22,831 nucleotides of DNA from Smittium mucronatum (Eukaryota > Kickxellomycota > Harpellomycetes > Harpellales > Legeriomycetaceae), in assembly GCA_001953115.1 (NCBI GenBank), contig LSSL01002734.1:1-22831 (forward strand). The letters run 5' to 3'. Positions 10,449 through 21,316 of the stretch are shown piece by piece. The position numbers were made by a program, and so were the translations under genes. How positions within the stretch are numbered: position 1 is the stretch's first letter; every line of letters begins with the position of its first letter. The notes under the pieces are model-generated. The model was not told where the DNA came from, did no database searches, and saw nothing but the letters and a program-made list of their open reading frames with translations.

Positions 10449-12786
10449 AAAGAAGAGACCATATATATGTCATAATTTCAAATTAAAGCTAATGTTTTAC
10501 AAAGGGAAAAAAAATTTCTCGGCTTCTACCACTTCTAACGGGACGTCTCTTTATTTTGTATTTTTTTAGGGTTATTATATGACAAAAAAGTGCATCTTTT
10601 TAATACCAAAAAATATTAAAATATAAATGATGAGTAACCTTAAAATTCCCCTATAATTTTTATTATAGAAAATCCAAGAAAGAATAGTGCTATATAAATT
10701 TGTACTTTTTATAAAGAATTTTTCTGACAAAAAACGACTTTTCCATTAAGAATTATAAATTAATTTCACAAAAAAACTGAGATTTTATTTAATGAAATCA
10801 TAAACGAAAAATAAAAAAATATGGGGTTTCGAAGTCACGTAATATTTAGATATGAGTCGAAGATAACAAAAAATATGAAAATAAAGATAATTTTTTTTAA
10901 AAATACTAAAAATATTACTGATTTAAAATTTTTATTTTATTTTATAAAATACAATATAATACAATGCAATACAATAAAAACTGATATAATTTCATTATTT
11001 TTATACATAACACTATATTATTTAGATAAATATTTTTAAAGAAAAAAATACCTACATAAATAAAATAAATTTAAAAAAATATCTAATCAATTATTTCTTT
11101 GGGTGGGAAATTATAACAGAAATCTAACAAAAACATAAAAAAATCCAATACTTATTTATTAAGTATTATTTATAACTTATTTATACCAAAATATTGTTAG
11201 TAAAAAAATAAATTTCAAAATAAAATAGGTTTTTTCAAAATTTATCTTGAATACCGACTTATAGTATTGATTATTTTCATGCCAAGCTTAATGATGGGTG
11301 ATACTAATATTAATTATTTTATTTCTCATCTAAGCATTTATAAAATGGAATGCATGGTTAGTTGAGATTATTTATAAGAAATTATATTAAAATTATCATA
11401 ATTAAATTTTATTATATAAATAATCATTTAAAATATAGAAAAGTAATTAACCTTTTTACTTTTTAAATTATAAAAAAGCTAATAATACATATAAAGTATA
11501 ATATAAAATTCAAATATTTAATCGATGTATATTTTTTTATATAAATAAAAATAAAAATACTTTTATTTGGGAAAAAAATATGTGTATATATTTTATAGTC
11601 GTAATAAGCATATAAATTATATTTAATTTTCCTATTCACCCAAAAACCATTCTAAAAAAGATAAAAAAACCTTCATCTCATTACTTCCTAATATTTAAAA
11701 TTTTATTTAGGGTTTTTTGTGTTTTTTTTTATATAAAAAGATGTCAATAAATAGCATGATTTTTTATTAAATTGTTTTTAATGCTACATAATTATTGTAT
11801 TTTATCAAATTTATTAGATTAAATTCAAAAAAATCTCCAAATATTTTTATTATGATTACTTTATCATAACATTTTATTTTTTACACATAAAGCTACGTAA
11901 ATCGGTATATAAACCAACAATTACTAATAAAAAAAGAATAAAAATTATCTAAATTGGCAAAAAAAAAATTGGTAATTTTTTTTAATTAAGATGCACTGAA
12001 TAAAGGAAGAAATCAAAAATTTAATAATTTTACGAAAAATGTCTCAAAGTTTAGCGAATTTCCGCAGTGTTAATCTTTTTTCTTAAATTTTTTATTTTTA
12101 CCAAAAATCAGCTAATAAAGTTGGTCATTTTTTAGCACTTCATATTATAGTATTTTTAATGGTAAATATTCTATCTATATCGTTTTATTTGATTATTAAC
12201 GATATAATTGATACTTTTTTTTAGGTTTCGAATGTTTCACGAGAATTTTTTAGATGCGCGTTAGTTCAAAAGCAAAAATTTAAATATTATATCAGAATTT
12301 GATTTTTTACAATATAAAATTCGATGATTAGCCATATCGCTTCTTTTTATTAAAGAATTTTATTTATAAGAAACTTCAGTAAAAATGTGAGAAAAACGAT
12401 ATAAAAACAATAATAAAAAATATAATTATACTAAACTTCGATTAATTCTTATACTTTCTGCCGGCCATTAACATAGGAGAAAATAAATTTATACCTATAA
12501 TTTTATATAGTACCTTAAAGTAGCAAATTATGAAATATGGTCACTTTTATGCAGCATTAATGATTTATAAATTTATCAAAAATGAATTTTCTAATTTTAA
12601 ATTATGAAATATTATTGTTGAATATATATGTGATCTGAAAAAAGAAAAATTCATGTTTATTTTTTGCGAAAATGGTGGCTTTTTTACTAATTTTAATCTA
12701 AAAAGTACCCCTAAGTGTGAAATAACTTTTTGTGGTTTAGGGGCTTAATAGCGTGATTTTAGAAGCACACTAAAATAAAATTTCAG
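10449..12786. other. AT-rich DNA without recognisable genes
   Basis: The open frames seen here (for example a 72-codon plus-strand frame at 10821-11039) are made almost only of A/T codons and are of a length expected by chance. A short G+C-richer patch at 10510-10560 lies just outside the MULE-like element and has no identified function. The stretch is probably intergenic or intronic. Confidence 0.6.
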
Positions 12787-12829
12787 GAAGCGTTGTACTA
12801 TTATTGGTTGGGAGTAGTGGATACAGTGC

Positions 12830-12854
12830 ACAGCGATTCGAAGGACAGCGATTC
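12830..12854 (+). repeat. 10-bp direct repeat ACAGCGATTC
   Basis: ACAGCGATTC occurs at 12830-12839 and again at 12845-12854, 15 bases later and so in the same codon phase. In the island's first open frame the two copies encode the two halves of an SDSKDSDS stretch. This looks like a small in-frame duplication within coding sequence. Confidence 0.6.
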
Positions 12855-13008
12855 TAGAGGAGGACCACCTAAAAATAGGAGTAACCGATTGTTTAACACA
12901 GTTGATACGTAGTCTAGTGAAAATTCCAGCCTTCAGCGATCAGACGGATCTCAGATTCTAACAGCTAATCGTAAGAAAGTTATTTCAATCAAACCCACTC
13001 TTGAATAG

Positions 13009-13044
13009 GAGCCTAATTTTATCAGTTCTGTTAAAATTAGGCTC
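13009..13044 (+). repeat. perfect 13-bp inverted repeat (hairpin)
   Basis: GAGCCTAATTTTA at 13009-13021 pairs exactly with TAAAATTAGGCTC at 13032-13044 around a 10-base loop. It lies inside the G+C-rich island just after the second in-frame TAG. A structured transcript or a small inserted palindrome are both possible. There is no poly-T stop or known RNA motif beside it. Confidence 0.7.
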
Positions 13045-13235
13045 TGGATAGGAGCTCAGTAGCTTCAATGAGCTAGTTTTCTTTGAAAAAGAGCTTAATT
13101 CATGACAGCATGTAACCTCAGTCATACACATACTTGAAGCAATGCCAGAGGGAGTCTTTCGGTTGGTAGATTGAACCCTTTTCCCGTAGGCACACAGCCG
13201 GTAGTCCGGAAGAGGAGCTTGTTGAAGTTAGGATA

Positions 13236-16200
13236 AATAGTCTTTTCTATACGTTTTTTTTCTTTTTTGATATTTTTTTATTATATTTTTTAATGAATTT
13301 ATCTTAAAATAAAACTCCGTGATACAATAAAAAACTTTTAAATATCACAAAAATATTTTGAAAACCATAAAAATAAATCTTTTTCATTTTAATTTTAATT
13401 TCTTAGAACTCTTTTTATAAAACACTTTCCGATATTTGGCTATATAAAATTTTAATTTTATTTTTTTTTAAATAACAAATAATAAAAATTGATAAAAAAT
13501 TTTATAAAATAATCGGATTTTTATAAAAAAAATTGAACCAATCACTGTACTAACGATTCTAATCTTTAAATAAATTATATATATTAACCCAAAAATAAAC
13601 TGAAAATTTAAAAGTTAATTATATTACTAATTTAGATTAATTTCAAAAATGGAATGAAATACATAGTTTCATAAATCGAAAAAAAATTATTTAAAAAAAT
13701 CCCAAACCATTATATCTTTTCAAAAAAATTATTGGTTCTAGTAATATTATAGTTAGATAATGCTGCTATAAATAAATGGACTATTTTTAACTGATCCGAA
13801 AAAAATAATTCGAAATTTAAATAAAATACATTTTATTAATTAATTTAGGGTAAAATATAATTTTATATGATAGTAAAATATTTCCCAGTAATTTAATATG
13901 AGGTAAGTATGTTTAAAATTAGCCCCTCCTCACAAATTATCAACTTTATGTAAACCAAAATTGTATTTTAAAACTTTAAAATATATATAAATTAAAAAAA
14001 AAAATTAAAAAAAAAGACATAAATCAAAAAAAAAAAATTTTTTTTATTAAATATGAAAATACATTGCTAATTTTAGATAAATGGTTAATTTAGAGATTAT
14101 TTTATCATTTTAAATTAACAGAAATATAAATCAACTTTCCAAATAAAAATAAAAACTTCATATAAAATATAAATATTATAATACTATACCAACAATTTGA
14201 ATCCTTTTCCACCAAATATTGAGCTAATATTTCGGCTTTAATGGACACATAATCGATTTTTTTCGTTTCAGATCTACTAAAATTATAATGAGTTATGTTA
14301 TAGATTTTTTTACCATATTTTAAGCTATTATTTTTAAAAAGTTTGTTATTTAATTAATGATTTTTTTTCTTTTTAAATCTTTGCTTTGTTGAAATTTATA
14401 GGAACTGGAATTGGGATTTATACTTCATATAAATTAGAATCTTTATTAACTATGCACTCTCTTAAGTTCGAATTTCGTTAAAAATCCTGATATTTTTTCT
14501 TATTGGTAGTTAAATTCTTTGAACGAATATATACATATTTTTCTGAACTTAATCTCCAAAATATCAAAAATATGTTCGCTTAGTTAAAAACAGACAAATA
14601 ATTATATTCATTTAATTTTAGATAAAATTAGAAATAAATTATTTCCATTATGATAAATTTTATTATTTATAAACAGTAAAAATGCTGTAAAAGTATGCAG
14701 ATATTTTTTTAGATTTAATACTAACTCAATAATTCATTTTTTCAGCTTCAAAAAAAATTCAAAAAAAAAATGGAAAATTATAGTTGTGAGTAATTGGTAG
14801 CTATATTAAATTTTATTAAATTTAACTAAATTGTATTAGAAATGGTTTAATTTCGCAAAAGATAAATCCGGCAGGAAAAAAAATTCCATGATTTAGAATT
14901 AAAACAGACCCTAATTTATAATAAATTTGACACTGAATGTGTTAATTTTCGGGAAAAAATTCAAATTAAGTAATATAAATCAATGCTTAAAATTAAAATC
15001 CAAAAATCCTGTGTAATTAAACACAAAATATTATATCTATGGTCTTTTTAATATCCTAACAATACCATTTGGCACATATTTCTAAGGAATGACGGATTAT
15101 TTTTCAAGTTTTTAAATTAATATTAAAAATCAGAAGATTAAATTTCAGATATAATATATATATATATATATATATTCGAAGCATAAATAATATTTATAGC
15201 AAATAATCTAATATATTAATAAATTCAAAAAGTTCGAGATGAATTTTTCACATAACTAGAAAAATAGTTGGTGATTTCAAAAATAAAAATAAAAATGAGA
15301 AATTTTTTCGGGTGCATATTATTTAAACAATATTTGATTTAAAAACAATATTTATGAAGCAAAAACTATCAAAAAAAATTGATATATTAAATGTAGTGAT
15401 ATCAAAAATAGAAGTTTTTTTTTTGAAAAATTCAGCGAGTTGAAGATAAGCCTTCAATTCTAACCTTTAAATCGAAAAAATTATAAAATATCCGGTGAAA
15501 GCAATATATCGCAGTTTAATTGATTACAATTTAGCGTAGACATAAAAAATGGGGACTCAATTATAATCTATTTATATTTAGAAAATTTTATTTTTGTATT
15601 CATGGAAGAGTTCTATATACACTTTTCTGATTTCTGGATATATTTATCTTGTTTTTAATAGTAACATAAGTTATGCTTTGTCATTTTTTAAAATAAGATT
15701 ATTTAATTTTTGCACATTTCACACTTCAATTAATTAATTATTAGCACTATTATTACTCATAATTTTTTTCTATTTTTTTTTAAAAATACTTCTAGTTGCA
15801 CCGAAAGTAATTAGATACTTAATTTTTGAAGAAAATAATATTAAATAATATATTGCAGGTTTTGGAGATTTAGTTCATACTAGAATGTTACGTAAAAGAA
15901 ATTAAATATAGAAAAATAACACAAAATTTTATTAAAAAATTTAGTCAAACGTTGAAGAATTTAATAAATTTTGGAGTTTTTATTTTTTTACAAATTTAGT
16001 CTTTATAAAAAATATATTAAAAATATAGTTAAATCATCTGTTTAATTCAAAAATTTACACATGAAAATAAAGTTTTAGAAATAATACTTGAAATAGAAGA
16101 ATATTAGGTGTGCTCATTAAATTATATAATAAAAACGCAAATTAATAAAAATAATATGATTGAAAGGCTAGGAAAAATATTTAAACATCATAATCCATCC

Positions 16201-16297
16201 TTTATACCTATACTACAAGGATTAAATCCTCTATTTACAAATAAAATTATTATATAGAAAAAATTGCGCCTTTTTCGAATGTTTTTTATTTGTGCAG
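13236..16297. other. AT-rich DNA, possible intron; no genes seen
   Basis: No supported coding region is present. Landmarks are a near-perfect 5' splice-donor sequence (GAG/GTAAGTATG) at 13901-13911, preceded by an acceptor-like TTTCCCAG only 14 bases earlier, A/T homopolymers, and an (AT)n run. If the exon candidates at 12787-12908 and 16298-16392 belong together, this stretch is the intron between them. Confidence 0.5.
15154..15175. repeat. (AT)n microsatellite
   Basis: About eleven AT dinucleotides in a row, read directly from the sequence. It has no function that I can infer. Confidence 0.9.
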
Positions 16298-16392
16298 CGA
16301 AGATCCATACGATATTCTTGAACATGATCTGTTGAGATCAATTGAGTTCAAGAAATATATGTTCGATCTTATCAGTAATAAGAGGATTGAAT
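16298..16392 (+). CDS. internal exon candidate of an unidentified gene (partial)
   Basis: This 95-base stretch is bounded by an acceptor (TTTTTTATTTGTGCAG) and a donor (GTAAGAAA). It is visibly richer in G+C than its flanks. In its open phase it contributes one base, 31 complete codons (beginning EDPYDILEHDLLRS, later KKYMFDLISNKRIE), and one base. The composition is that of a soluble, charged, partly helical protein and unlike the Lys/Asn/Ile/Phe-rich translations of surrounding DNA. Read without splicing, the frame reaches TAA at 16401-16403. The phase fits an exon ending with two bases of a codon, as 12787-12908 does, and a following exon that supplies two bases, as 19279 does. I do not recognise the protein. 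It could also be a remnant of a retrocopy or transposon, but the clean splice borders favour an exon. Confidence 0.5.
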
Positions 16393-16403
16393 GTAAGAAA
16401 TAA

Positions 16404-19278
16404 ATATTCGAAATTTTCCGATTTTTTTTCAATTTTAAAAACCTCTGTGATATAGTTTATGTTATACGAAATCAAAAATCAGTGGAGCTGAAATTTAAAA
16501 TATTTTTTTCAATTTTTTCGCGGAGAAGATAATTCCCTACTCAAGTTTTTATAAAATGATAAAGCTCTACAAATTAGGAAATTATAACCATTCTGATATA
16601 TCTACGATAATGATAATATCTATTAATCTATATAAAGTTATGGAAAATAAATAAAATTAAACCATGTATCCATGTACACTTGCAGTATTTAGCGTTAGTG
16701 TGTTATTAAAATTTGGATTTTTTTATAAAATACCAATATTAGTTATAGCGAAAATAGTCCTAAATTTATGGTTTAACACAATGGTAATAATATATTTTTT
16801 GTTACAAACATCGGGTTTTCAATATGCTCTTCACTTAATGGAATCAAAATATTTTTAATGTATTTTAATTTTTCTATTTTAAATTATTAATTAGAGACCC
16901 ATATAAATTTATATGAAAATGAATAGGATGTATTGTTTAATAATAATCTCTAGAGGCATAATAAAAAAAATTATTTTTCATGGGTGTTATCATTAAATTT
17001 ATAATAGCCACGAAATTTAAATTTTTTTGAAAATGTAAAAATATTAAATTGACTAATTAGTTATCCTAATTTTATAAATATGGAAGGCTATTGTAAACAC
17101 TAGGTGATTTACTTATAAAAATTTCATACTTAATTTTTAGAAAAAATAATTATTAATAATAATAATTGAGTGTTTATATATAATAAGTTAGAAATATAGC
17201 AAATAAAAACTGTTAGGTGTCTAAAGTAAGAAATTTACCATATTTTTAAATATTATAATATCATATTATCCGATAGTATTTTTTAAAAAAATTATCCAAT
17301 AAAGATTTATGAGAAAAAGTGTTTGGAATATCTAACAATTACTCATATATTCAAGTTCTATTGATAAGCCATATTGAGATTGACAGTAATTTCAAATATA
17401 TATTTTTTCTAATAAATTGAAAAGCGGTTAGTAAAAAACCATATTTAAAGTTTTTTTTTTGGGATATTTCTTTTTCAAACTTATTATTAATTTATGATAG
17501 TGAAATACAGAAAAAAATATCATGAATTTATATATATTCTTAATATTAAATTACAAAACACAGTCTTAAATCCGAAAAAATTTCTCTGAATCTAAGAATT
17601 ATAGTTTTTTCTGGTTATCCAGAATTATTAAACATAAGTATTGATCCAATTTTCATTATCTATGATTCCCTTCGGTCTGGAAGAAAAGTTAAGAAAATTC
17701 CAAAATTTATTATATTTTTTTAAGGCTCTTTACAAATATTTTTATTGGTGTTAAATTAAGTTTCCTTAAAAATAATTAAAAAATAAAACCAAATATAATA
17801 ATAATCATTAAGCGGAAAAGAAGTTTGCATCAAATTTCTTAGATTGTTATTTAATATAAGAATATTCTGCTCAGAAATAAAAAATTAATATAAAATAATA
17901 ATATAAAATTAGTTTTAGTTTTATACCTTGGTGAAATATATTAGGTTAAAATAATTAATTCGCCGAAATATAACCCATATAAACCAGTTAATGGCTTAAA
18001 TCATTAAGATTGTGGATCGATCACTAAAATTAAAAATTACCACACATCATTAAATATTTATTTATTTATTTTTACTGAGCAATTTTATTATGAAATAATA
18101 AATTTATTTTAATCGATATATTTTTTATATAACTTATACCTTATTGACCTTTTTCAAGTCCAAATTATTTCTAAACTCGTATTTGGGTATATATATAAAT
18201 TAAATCGGTTTTATTTAATGAAATAACCAAAAAAGAACAATATCACCATTATAAAGATAGAATTAAAGAAAGATGTTAGAAAAAAAATTATCCGTTCGGC
18301 TATGAAAGTATAAAATGAAGTATTTTTTTAGTTATATTATGGATAATGATTAAATTTAATTCCCTAGCATAAATATTTTATATTATTTAGACATTTTTTC
18401 TTCTAACTTTATTGAAAAATCCAAAAAAAAATGCGGCATATCATTAAAATAATAATATGCCACATATAAAGTTAATAGCTGTTAGTCGAATGTAAATTAC
18501 GAAAGTAATGAAAAACATTGCTATTATCAACTTAATACTTAAGTTATGTCTGGCTTAATTATTAATATGGTGTTTTATGAAAGTTCAAATTTAAAGATAA
18601 AGTATAGCGAAGGATTTATTAACATAAATATGCTCTATAAGATCGAAAAATCCCACATTCTTACTCTTATTTAACAAAAAATAATAGCGTCTAATAGAAA
18701 AAAAATTAAATTTTTAGTGATAAATGGTTTATTTTACATGACTAAAAAATATCAAATTTTGATTTTGGCGACCGGCTATGATCTCAGTGACTAGAGCGAT
18801 TATTAATATGTTTAAATACAAAATTTATTTTTTTAATAAGTTTTTACAAAGATAAAATTCCAAAAAAAGAATAAATATCTAGTTAAAAGGGATATGAATC
18901 TATAAACTGACTCAGAAGATATCAAAAATTTTTATACATGATAATTATCTCAAAATATGATCAAAGTTTATATGATTATAAATTTTTTTTGATTAACCAA
19001 GTTTTTTTGTACCAGTTAAAAAAATTGGGCTAAAATAATGGTCAAAATATGGCGGCGAGAATTTCGAGCTATTTAATTTTCACATAATAGACACTTAAGC
19101 TAATTTTTGACCAAAAATAAATATTAAGATATAAATTTAAATTTGTGTAAATTGGGAAAACCAAAAATTTATATCCACGTAAAAAATATCAATTTCGAAG
19201 AATAATTGGTTGTTCTGGTAGAAGAAATTCTCACTAGGTCAATTTCTTAATTTTCTGAAATATACAGGAAATTTTCAG
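16404..19278. other. AT-rich DNA, possible intron; no firm genes
   Basis: Chance-length frames only, such as a 64-codon hydrophobic frame at 16664-16858 whose codons are nearly all A/T. A strong acceptor-like CTTTTCTTCCAG on the minus strand near 17685 opens only about 15 codons. A hairpin lies at 18431-18465. Nothing here is supported as a gene. Confidence 0.5.
18431..18465 (+). repeat. 11-bp inverted repeat (hairpin)
   Basis: ATGCGGCATAT at 18431-18441 pairs with ATATGCCACAT at 18455-18465, ten of eleven positions, around a 13-base loop. The G+C-rich stem stands out locally. There is no linked gene, so a role cannot be assigned. Confidence 0.55.
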
Positions 19279-19343
19279 GTTGGCCAGATGCCTTTTCCGC
19301 AAATAAATATAGATTAATATTTTTTAAATATAATATTGGTTAG
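19279..19343 (+). CDS. possible terminal exon of the same unidentified gene
   Basis: After a good acceptor (AAATTTTCAG ending at 19278), the first 27 bases are close to half G+C. In the phase left by the 16298-16392 exon, two bases complete a Cys codon, followed by WPDAFSANKYRL, then an AT-rich tail to TAG at 19341-19343. The evidence is the acceptor, composition and matching phase only. One phase in three would match by chance and the segment is short. A donor-like GGTTAGT at the end leaves open that it is internal rather than terminal. Confidence 0.25.
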
Positions 19344-19484
19344 TAATTTGACAGTTTTAAAAATTTAGATAAAATTTTCTACTTTAAATAATCTAAAATT
19401 ACTATTCATTATATTTATTGTCTTAAGTGAATTGAGATCAATTTATTTTATTTTTTTTTGTAAATGGAATAAGAAGCCTTTATT

Positions 19485-19513
19485 ATTAAAACTACTGGTG
19501 CGCTAAATAATCT
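19485..19513 (+). repeat. left terminal inverted repeat, 29 bp
   Basis: This matches 20780-20808 in inverted orientation with three mismatches. The strongest shared core is CTGGTG.GCTAAATAATCT. Confidence 0.7.
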
Positions 19514-19544
19514 GCAATATATATTGAACTACACATTTTCATGA

Positions 19545-19680
19545 CCAAATTCGAAAAAAGTGACGCCAATTACAAAAAAAGTAAAAATGAATTGGAAAGA
19601 AGTCTAACCAATTACAAAAAAAGTCCAATCAAATAAAAAAAATTAAAAGTGAATTCGAAAAAAGTAAACCCAATTTTGGA
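19545..19680 (+). repeat. subterminal repeats of a CCAATT.C/GAAAAAAGT motif
   Basis: About five to six degenerate copies, spaced roughly 20 bases apart or a multiple of that. Examples are CCAAATTCGAAAAAAGT at 19545, CCAATTACAAAAAAAGT at 19566 and again near 19608, and GAATTCGAAAAAAGT near 19651. Two inverted copies lie at the other end of the element (20582-20624). Clustered subterminal repeats of this type often serve as transposase-binding sites. That role is inferred here. Confidence 0.65.
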
Positions 19681-20581
19681 AGAGAATACTTAATTATTTT
19701 TTGCTGACATTTAATAGTTTCTAAAAGTGTATAAATTCCAAGTATCTTTTCAAAAACATTTGACAAATAATTTTCATTTAAGTTTATTATAATTTAAAGG
19801 CTGCACGTTTGGATAATACAAAACAATATGCAAATAAATGGTGTAAAATTTAGGCTTCAATTACATTTTCCAAAACTTTTATTATCAATGCATTTCAAAT
19901 CCGACATTGCTATTTGGATAAATTTAAAGAGGGATATGCCCATGAAGGCACAGATAGTGTTAAAATACTTGTAGAAAGTAAATAAAATACTTTCAAAGAG
20001 GCCAAAACTGCAACCAAATAATCATTTAAAAGGCTTTAATATGGAATATTATTTTTACTGAATTTAAATAACTGAGCATACCAAATTTATTGAGTTTTAG
20101 AAATTATGGGATATAATTTTTATGAAAAAATCAATACAAATAACTGATGGATATGTGTTATAACCTCAGTTTTTATGCTATTAATATACAGTACCTTTTG
20201 GACAGTTTATTTATTTAAAGTATATCTTAAAGGATATTTCTATAATTTAACCAAAATGGTGCATTTTTGATTGAGCTTTTCGCTACCAACTGTAATTCAT
20301 AAAAGAAAACATAAATTTAGAGAAAAGCACGAAAAAATAAATCAGCTTTATTTATTTCTCGCTTAAAGAACTTAAACTTACCTTTATCCTACGATCCATT
20401 CTAGTTTAGCTAGTTATTAGCCCAGAAAGTAGAATTATGGTGTAAAATATAAAACCAAGTTTCTAATATCTAATCACATATTAAATAATGGCGTTAAAAA
20501 TAAGTCTTTTAAAGTGAATTCCCAAAAAAAGCACAAAAAAAATCAACACTTCCCAAACTGGATTTACTTTTCTTGTATTTT

Positions 20582-20624
20582 ATTGGAATTTTTTCGAATT
20601 TGGTGATACTTTTTTCGAATTTGG
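20582..20624 (-). repeat. two inverted copies of the subterminal motif
   Basis: On the minus strand, CCAAATTCGAAAAAAGT and CCAAATTCGAAAAAATT follow each other about 21 bases apart. They mirror the array at 19545-19680 and support a single element between the two terminal repeats. Confidence 0.65.
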
Positions 20625-20745
20625 CCCTGAAAAGGTGTAATAGGAAAAATGATAGCCAAACCTTTTTTTAAATATTTTGAAACCCCGATTCGATATTGAA
20701 TCTATATGTCTCTTTCATCTCCAGTATGTTTACACACTCTGGCCC

Positions 20746-20767
20746 ACTAAATTTTAAGTGGGCTTAT
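20746..20767 (+). repeat. 7-bp G+C-rich inverted repeat
   Basis: GCCCACT and AGTGGGC flank an 8-base A/T loop, close to the right end of the 1.3 kb element. It is probably part of the element's subterminal structure. Coordinates are accurate to within a few bases. Confidence 0.5.
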
Positions 20768-20779
20768 TTATAAATTGGG

Positions 20780-20808
20780 AGATTATTTAGCACACCAGAC
20801 GTTTTAAT
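20780..20808 (-). repeat. right terminal inverted repeat, 29 bp
   Basis: This is the inverted partner of 19485-19513. The flanking bases outside the two ends do not show an obvious target duplication. Confidence 0.7.
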
Positions 20809-20926
20809 TACAAACGTTTATTTACAATTATTAACAAATTTTTTGTTTTACATTAAATTATTTTTATTCTTTTCTAACAGATTTAACATATGGGAAATTA
20901 TTTTCAAAATCAGACTTTTAATAAAT

Positions 20927-20933
20927 ATATAAA
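20927..20933. repeat. putative target-site duplication, left copy (ATATAAA)
   Basis: Seven bases abut the outer edge of the left arm exactly as 22568-22574 abut the right arm. Because the sequence is A/T-only in AT-rich DNA, a chance match is not negligible. Confidence 0.4.
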
Positions 20934-21239
20934 GAGGTAATTACAAAAAACAGTCAAGATTTTGAAAATATTTACAAAAATAGTCAAATTTTCAAAATAT
21001 TATCAAAACTAGTCAAATTAATTAACGTGATTCCAAATCGGCGAATAAAAGCTAGTTTTTTTTTGAGAAATATAAATAAGACAGCTTATAAAAAGAAAAT
21101 TCACGACACATTGTTATTTTTATTATCCATTGGCCCAAACGATAATGCGAAATAAGTTCTCACTTTGTCCCCATTTTGCTCTAGAAAAGGAAAAGCTGCC
21201 CCTATTGTGGGGCTAAAGTTTTGAGGTATCATATTTGAA
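20934..21239 (+). repeat. left arm of the large inverted repeat
   Basis: The outer 160 bases (20934-21092) differ from the right arm at about eight to ten positions. The inner 147 bases (21093-21239) are identical. Beyond 21239 similarity continues weakly for about 25-50 bases with gaps, so the original repeat was longer. The outer part contains three degenerate units of a TAGTCAAATTTT-AAAATATT-ACAAAA repeat of about 28-31 bases (20941-21018). Confidence 0.9.
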
Positions 21240-21316
21240 GTAAATCCGACTGTTATGTTCTTTGAAAATCTAAAATTAATAGAGAGGTTCAAATTTTTTA
21301 TCACTTCATTGGCTTT
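21101..21316 (-). CDS. unidentified frame, possible last exon, left copy
   Basis: The frame ends in TGA at 21101-21103. It is open upstream to a TAA near 21323, with a plausible acceptor (CCTATTTTAAAG) that would start an exon at about 21314-21316. An ATG inside the frame gives the 43-residue segment shared with the right copy. The translation alternates polar and hydrophobic residues (INFRFSKNITVGF, then SPTIGAAFPFLEQNGDK and TYFALSFGPMD) and ends in an Asn-rich NKNNNVS. Its G+C is above background. The pattern resembles beta-strand-rich proteins, but I recognise no family. A plus-strand frame of about 75 codons overlaps part of it without a start codon, so strand choice is not fully certain. 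The identity block that ends eight bases past this stop supports the minus reading. Confidence 0.35.
   Translation of the reverse strand, partial: KANEVIKNLNLSINFRFSKNITVGFTSNMIPQNFSPTIGAAFPFLEQNGDKVRTYFALSFGPMDNKNNNVS

Larger units (their letters stand above)
12787..13235 (+). pseudogene. G+C-rich island: possible exon plus decayed coding DNA
   Basis: About 450 bases at roughly 45% G+C are set in DNA of about 20%. The left border coincides with an acceptor (AAAATTTCAG) ending at 12786. From 12787 the first frame is open for 41 codons (beginning EALYYYWLGVVD, then Ser/Asp/Arg-rich with SDSKDSDSRGG), meets TAG at 12910-12912, and stays open to a second TAG at 13006-13008. A GT at 12909 could end an exon before the first stop. 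Farther right, another plus frame reads IEPFSRRHTAGSPEEELVEV, so coding character seems to continue with shifts. The minus strand also has an 80-codon open stretch (12985-13227) without an early ATG. I recognise no family. It may be a host exon followed by conserved or decayed sequence, a frameshifted pseudogene, or a mobile-element fragment. Confidence 0.4.
19485..20808. mobile_element. 1.3 kb non-autonomous element with terminal inverted repeats
   Basis: The element is 1324 bp, bounded by 29-base inverted ends matching at about 26 positions. The left end begins ATTAAAACTACTGGTGCGCT and the right end, reverse-complemented, begins ATTAAAACGTCTGGTGTGCT; both go on as AAATAATCT. Just inside each end are repeats of a CCAAATTCGAAAAAAGT-like motif in mirrored orientation, several copies on the left and two on the right. 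The size and end length resemble mariner-like elements. I find no transposase motif inside, and no clear target duplication. It is best called an unclassified terminal-inverted-repeat element that is internally decayed or non-coding. Confidence 0.65.

Noticed and set aside
7327..10494. Direct repeat AATTTCAA.TTAAA.CT.ATG outside both ends of the MULE-like element.
   Set aside because: It is degenerate, A/T-rich and set back by different distances from the two ends, so it is not a target duplication.
13165..13190. GGGTTCAATC on the minus strand as a tRNA-type B box.
   Set aside because: No matching A box or cloverleaf could be found around it.
13889..13902. 14-base micro-exon between TTTCCCAG and GTAAGTATG.
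   Set aside because: It contains a stop in the phase needed to join the neighbouring exon candidates; likely chance splice-like sites.
16156..16257. 33-residue plus frame just before the 16298 exon.
   Set aside because: Low G+C, no donor inside, and a different frame from the exon; probably chance.
16664..16858. 64-codon hydrophobic plus frame with ATG in fair context.
   Set aside because: Hydrophobicity follows from T-rich codons, and frames this long are expected several times by chance in the window.
17636..17684. Minus-strand terminal exon of about 15 codons after CTTTTCTTCCAG.
   Set aside because: Too short and without a partner exon; only the acceptor supports it.
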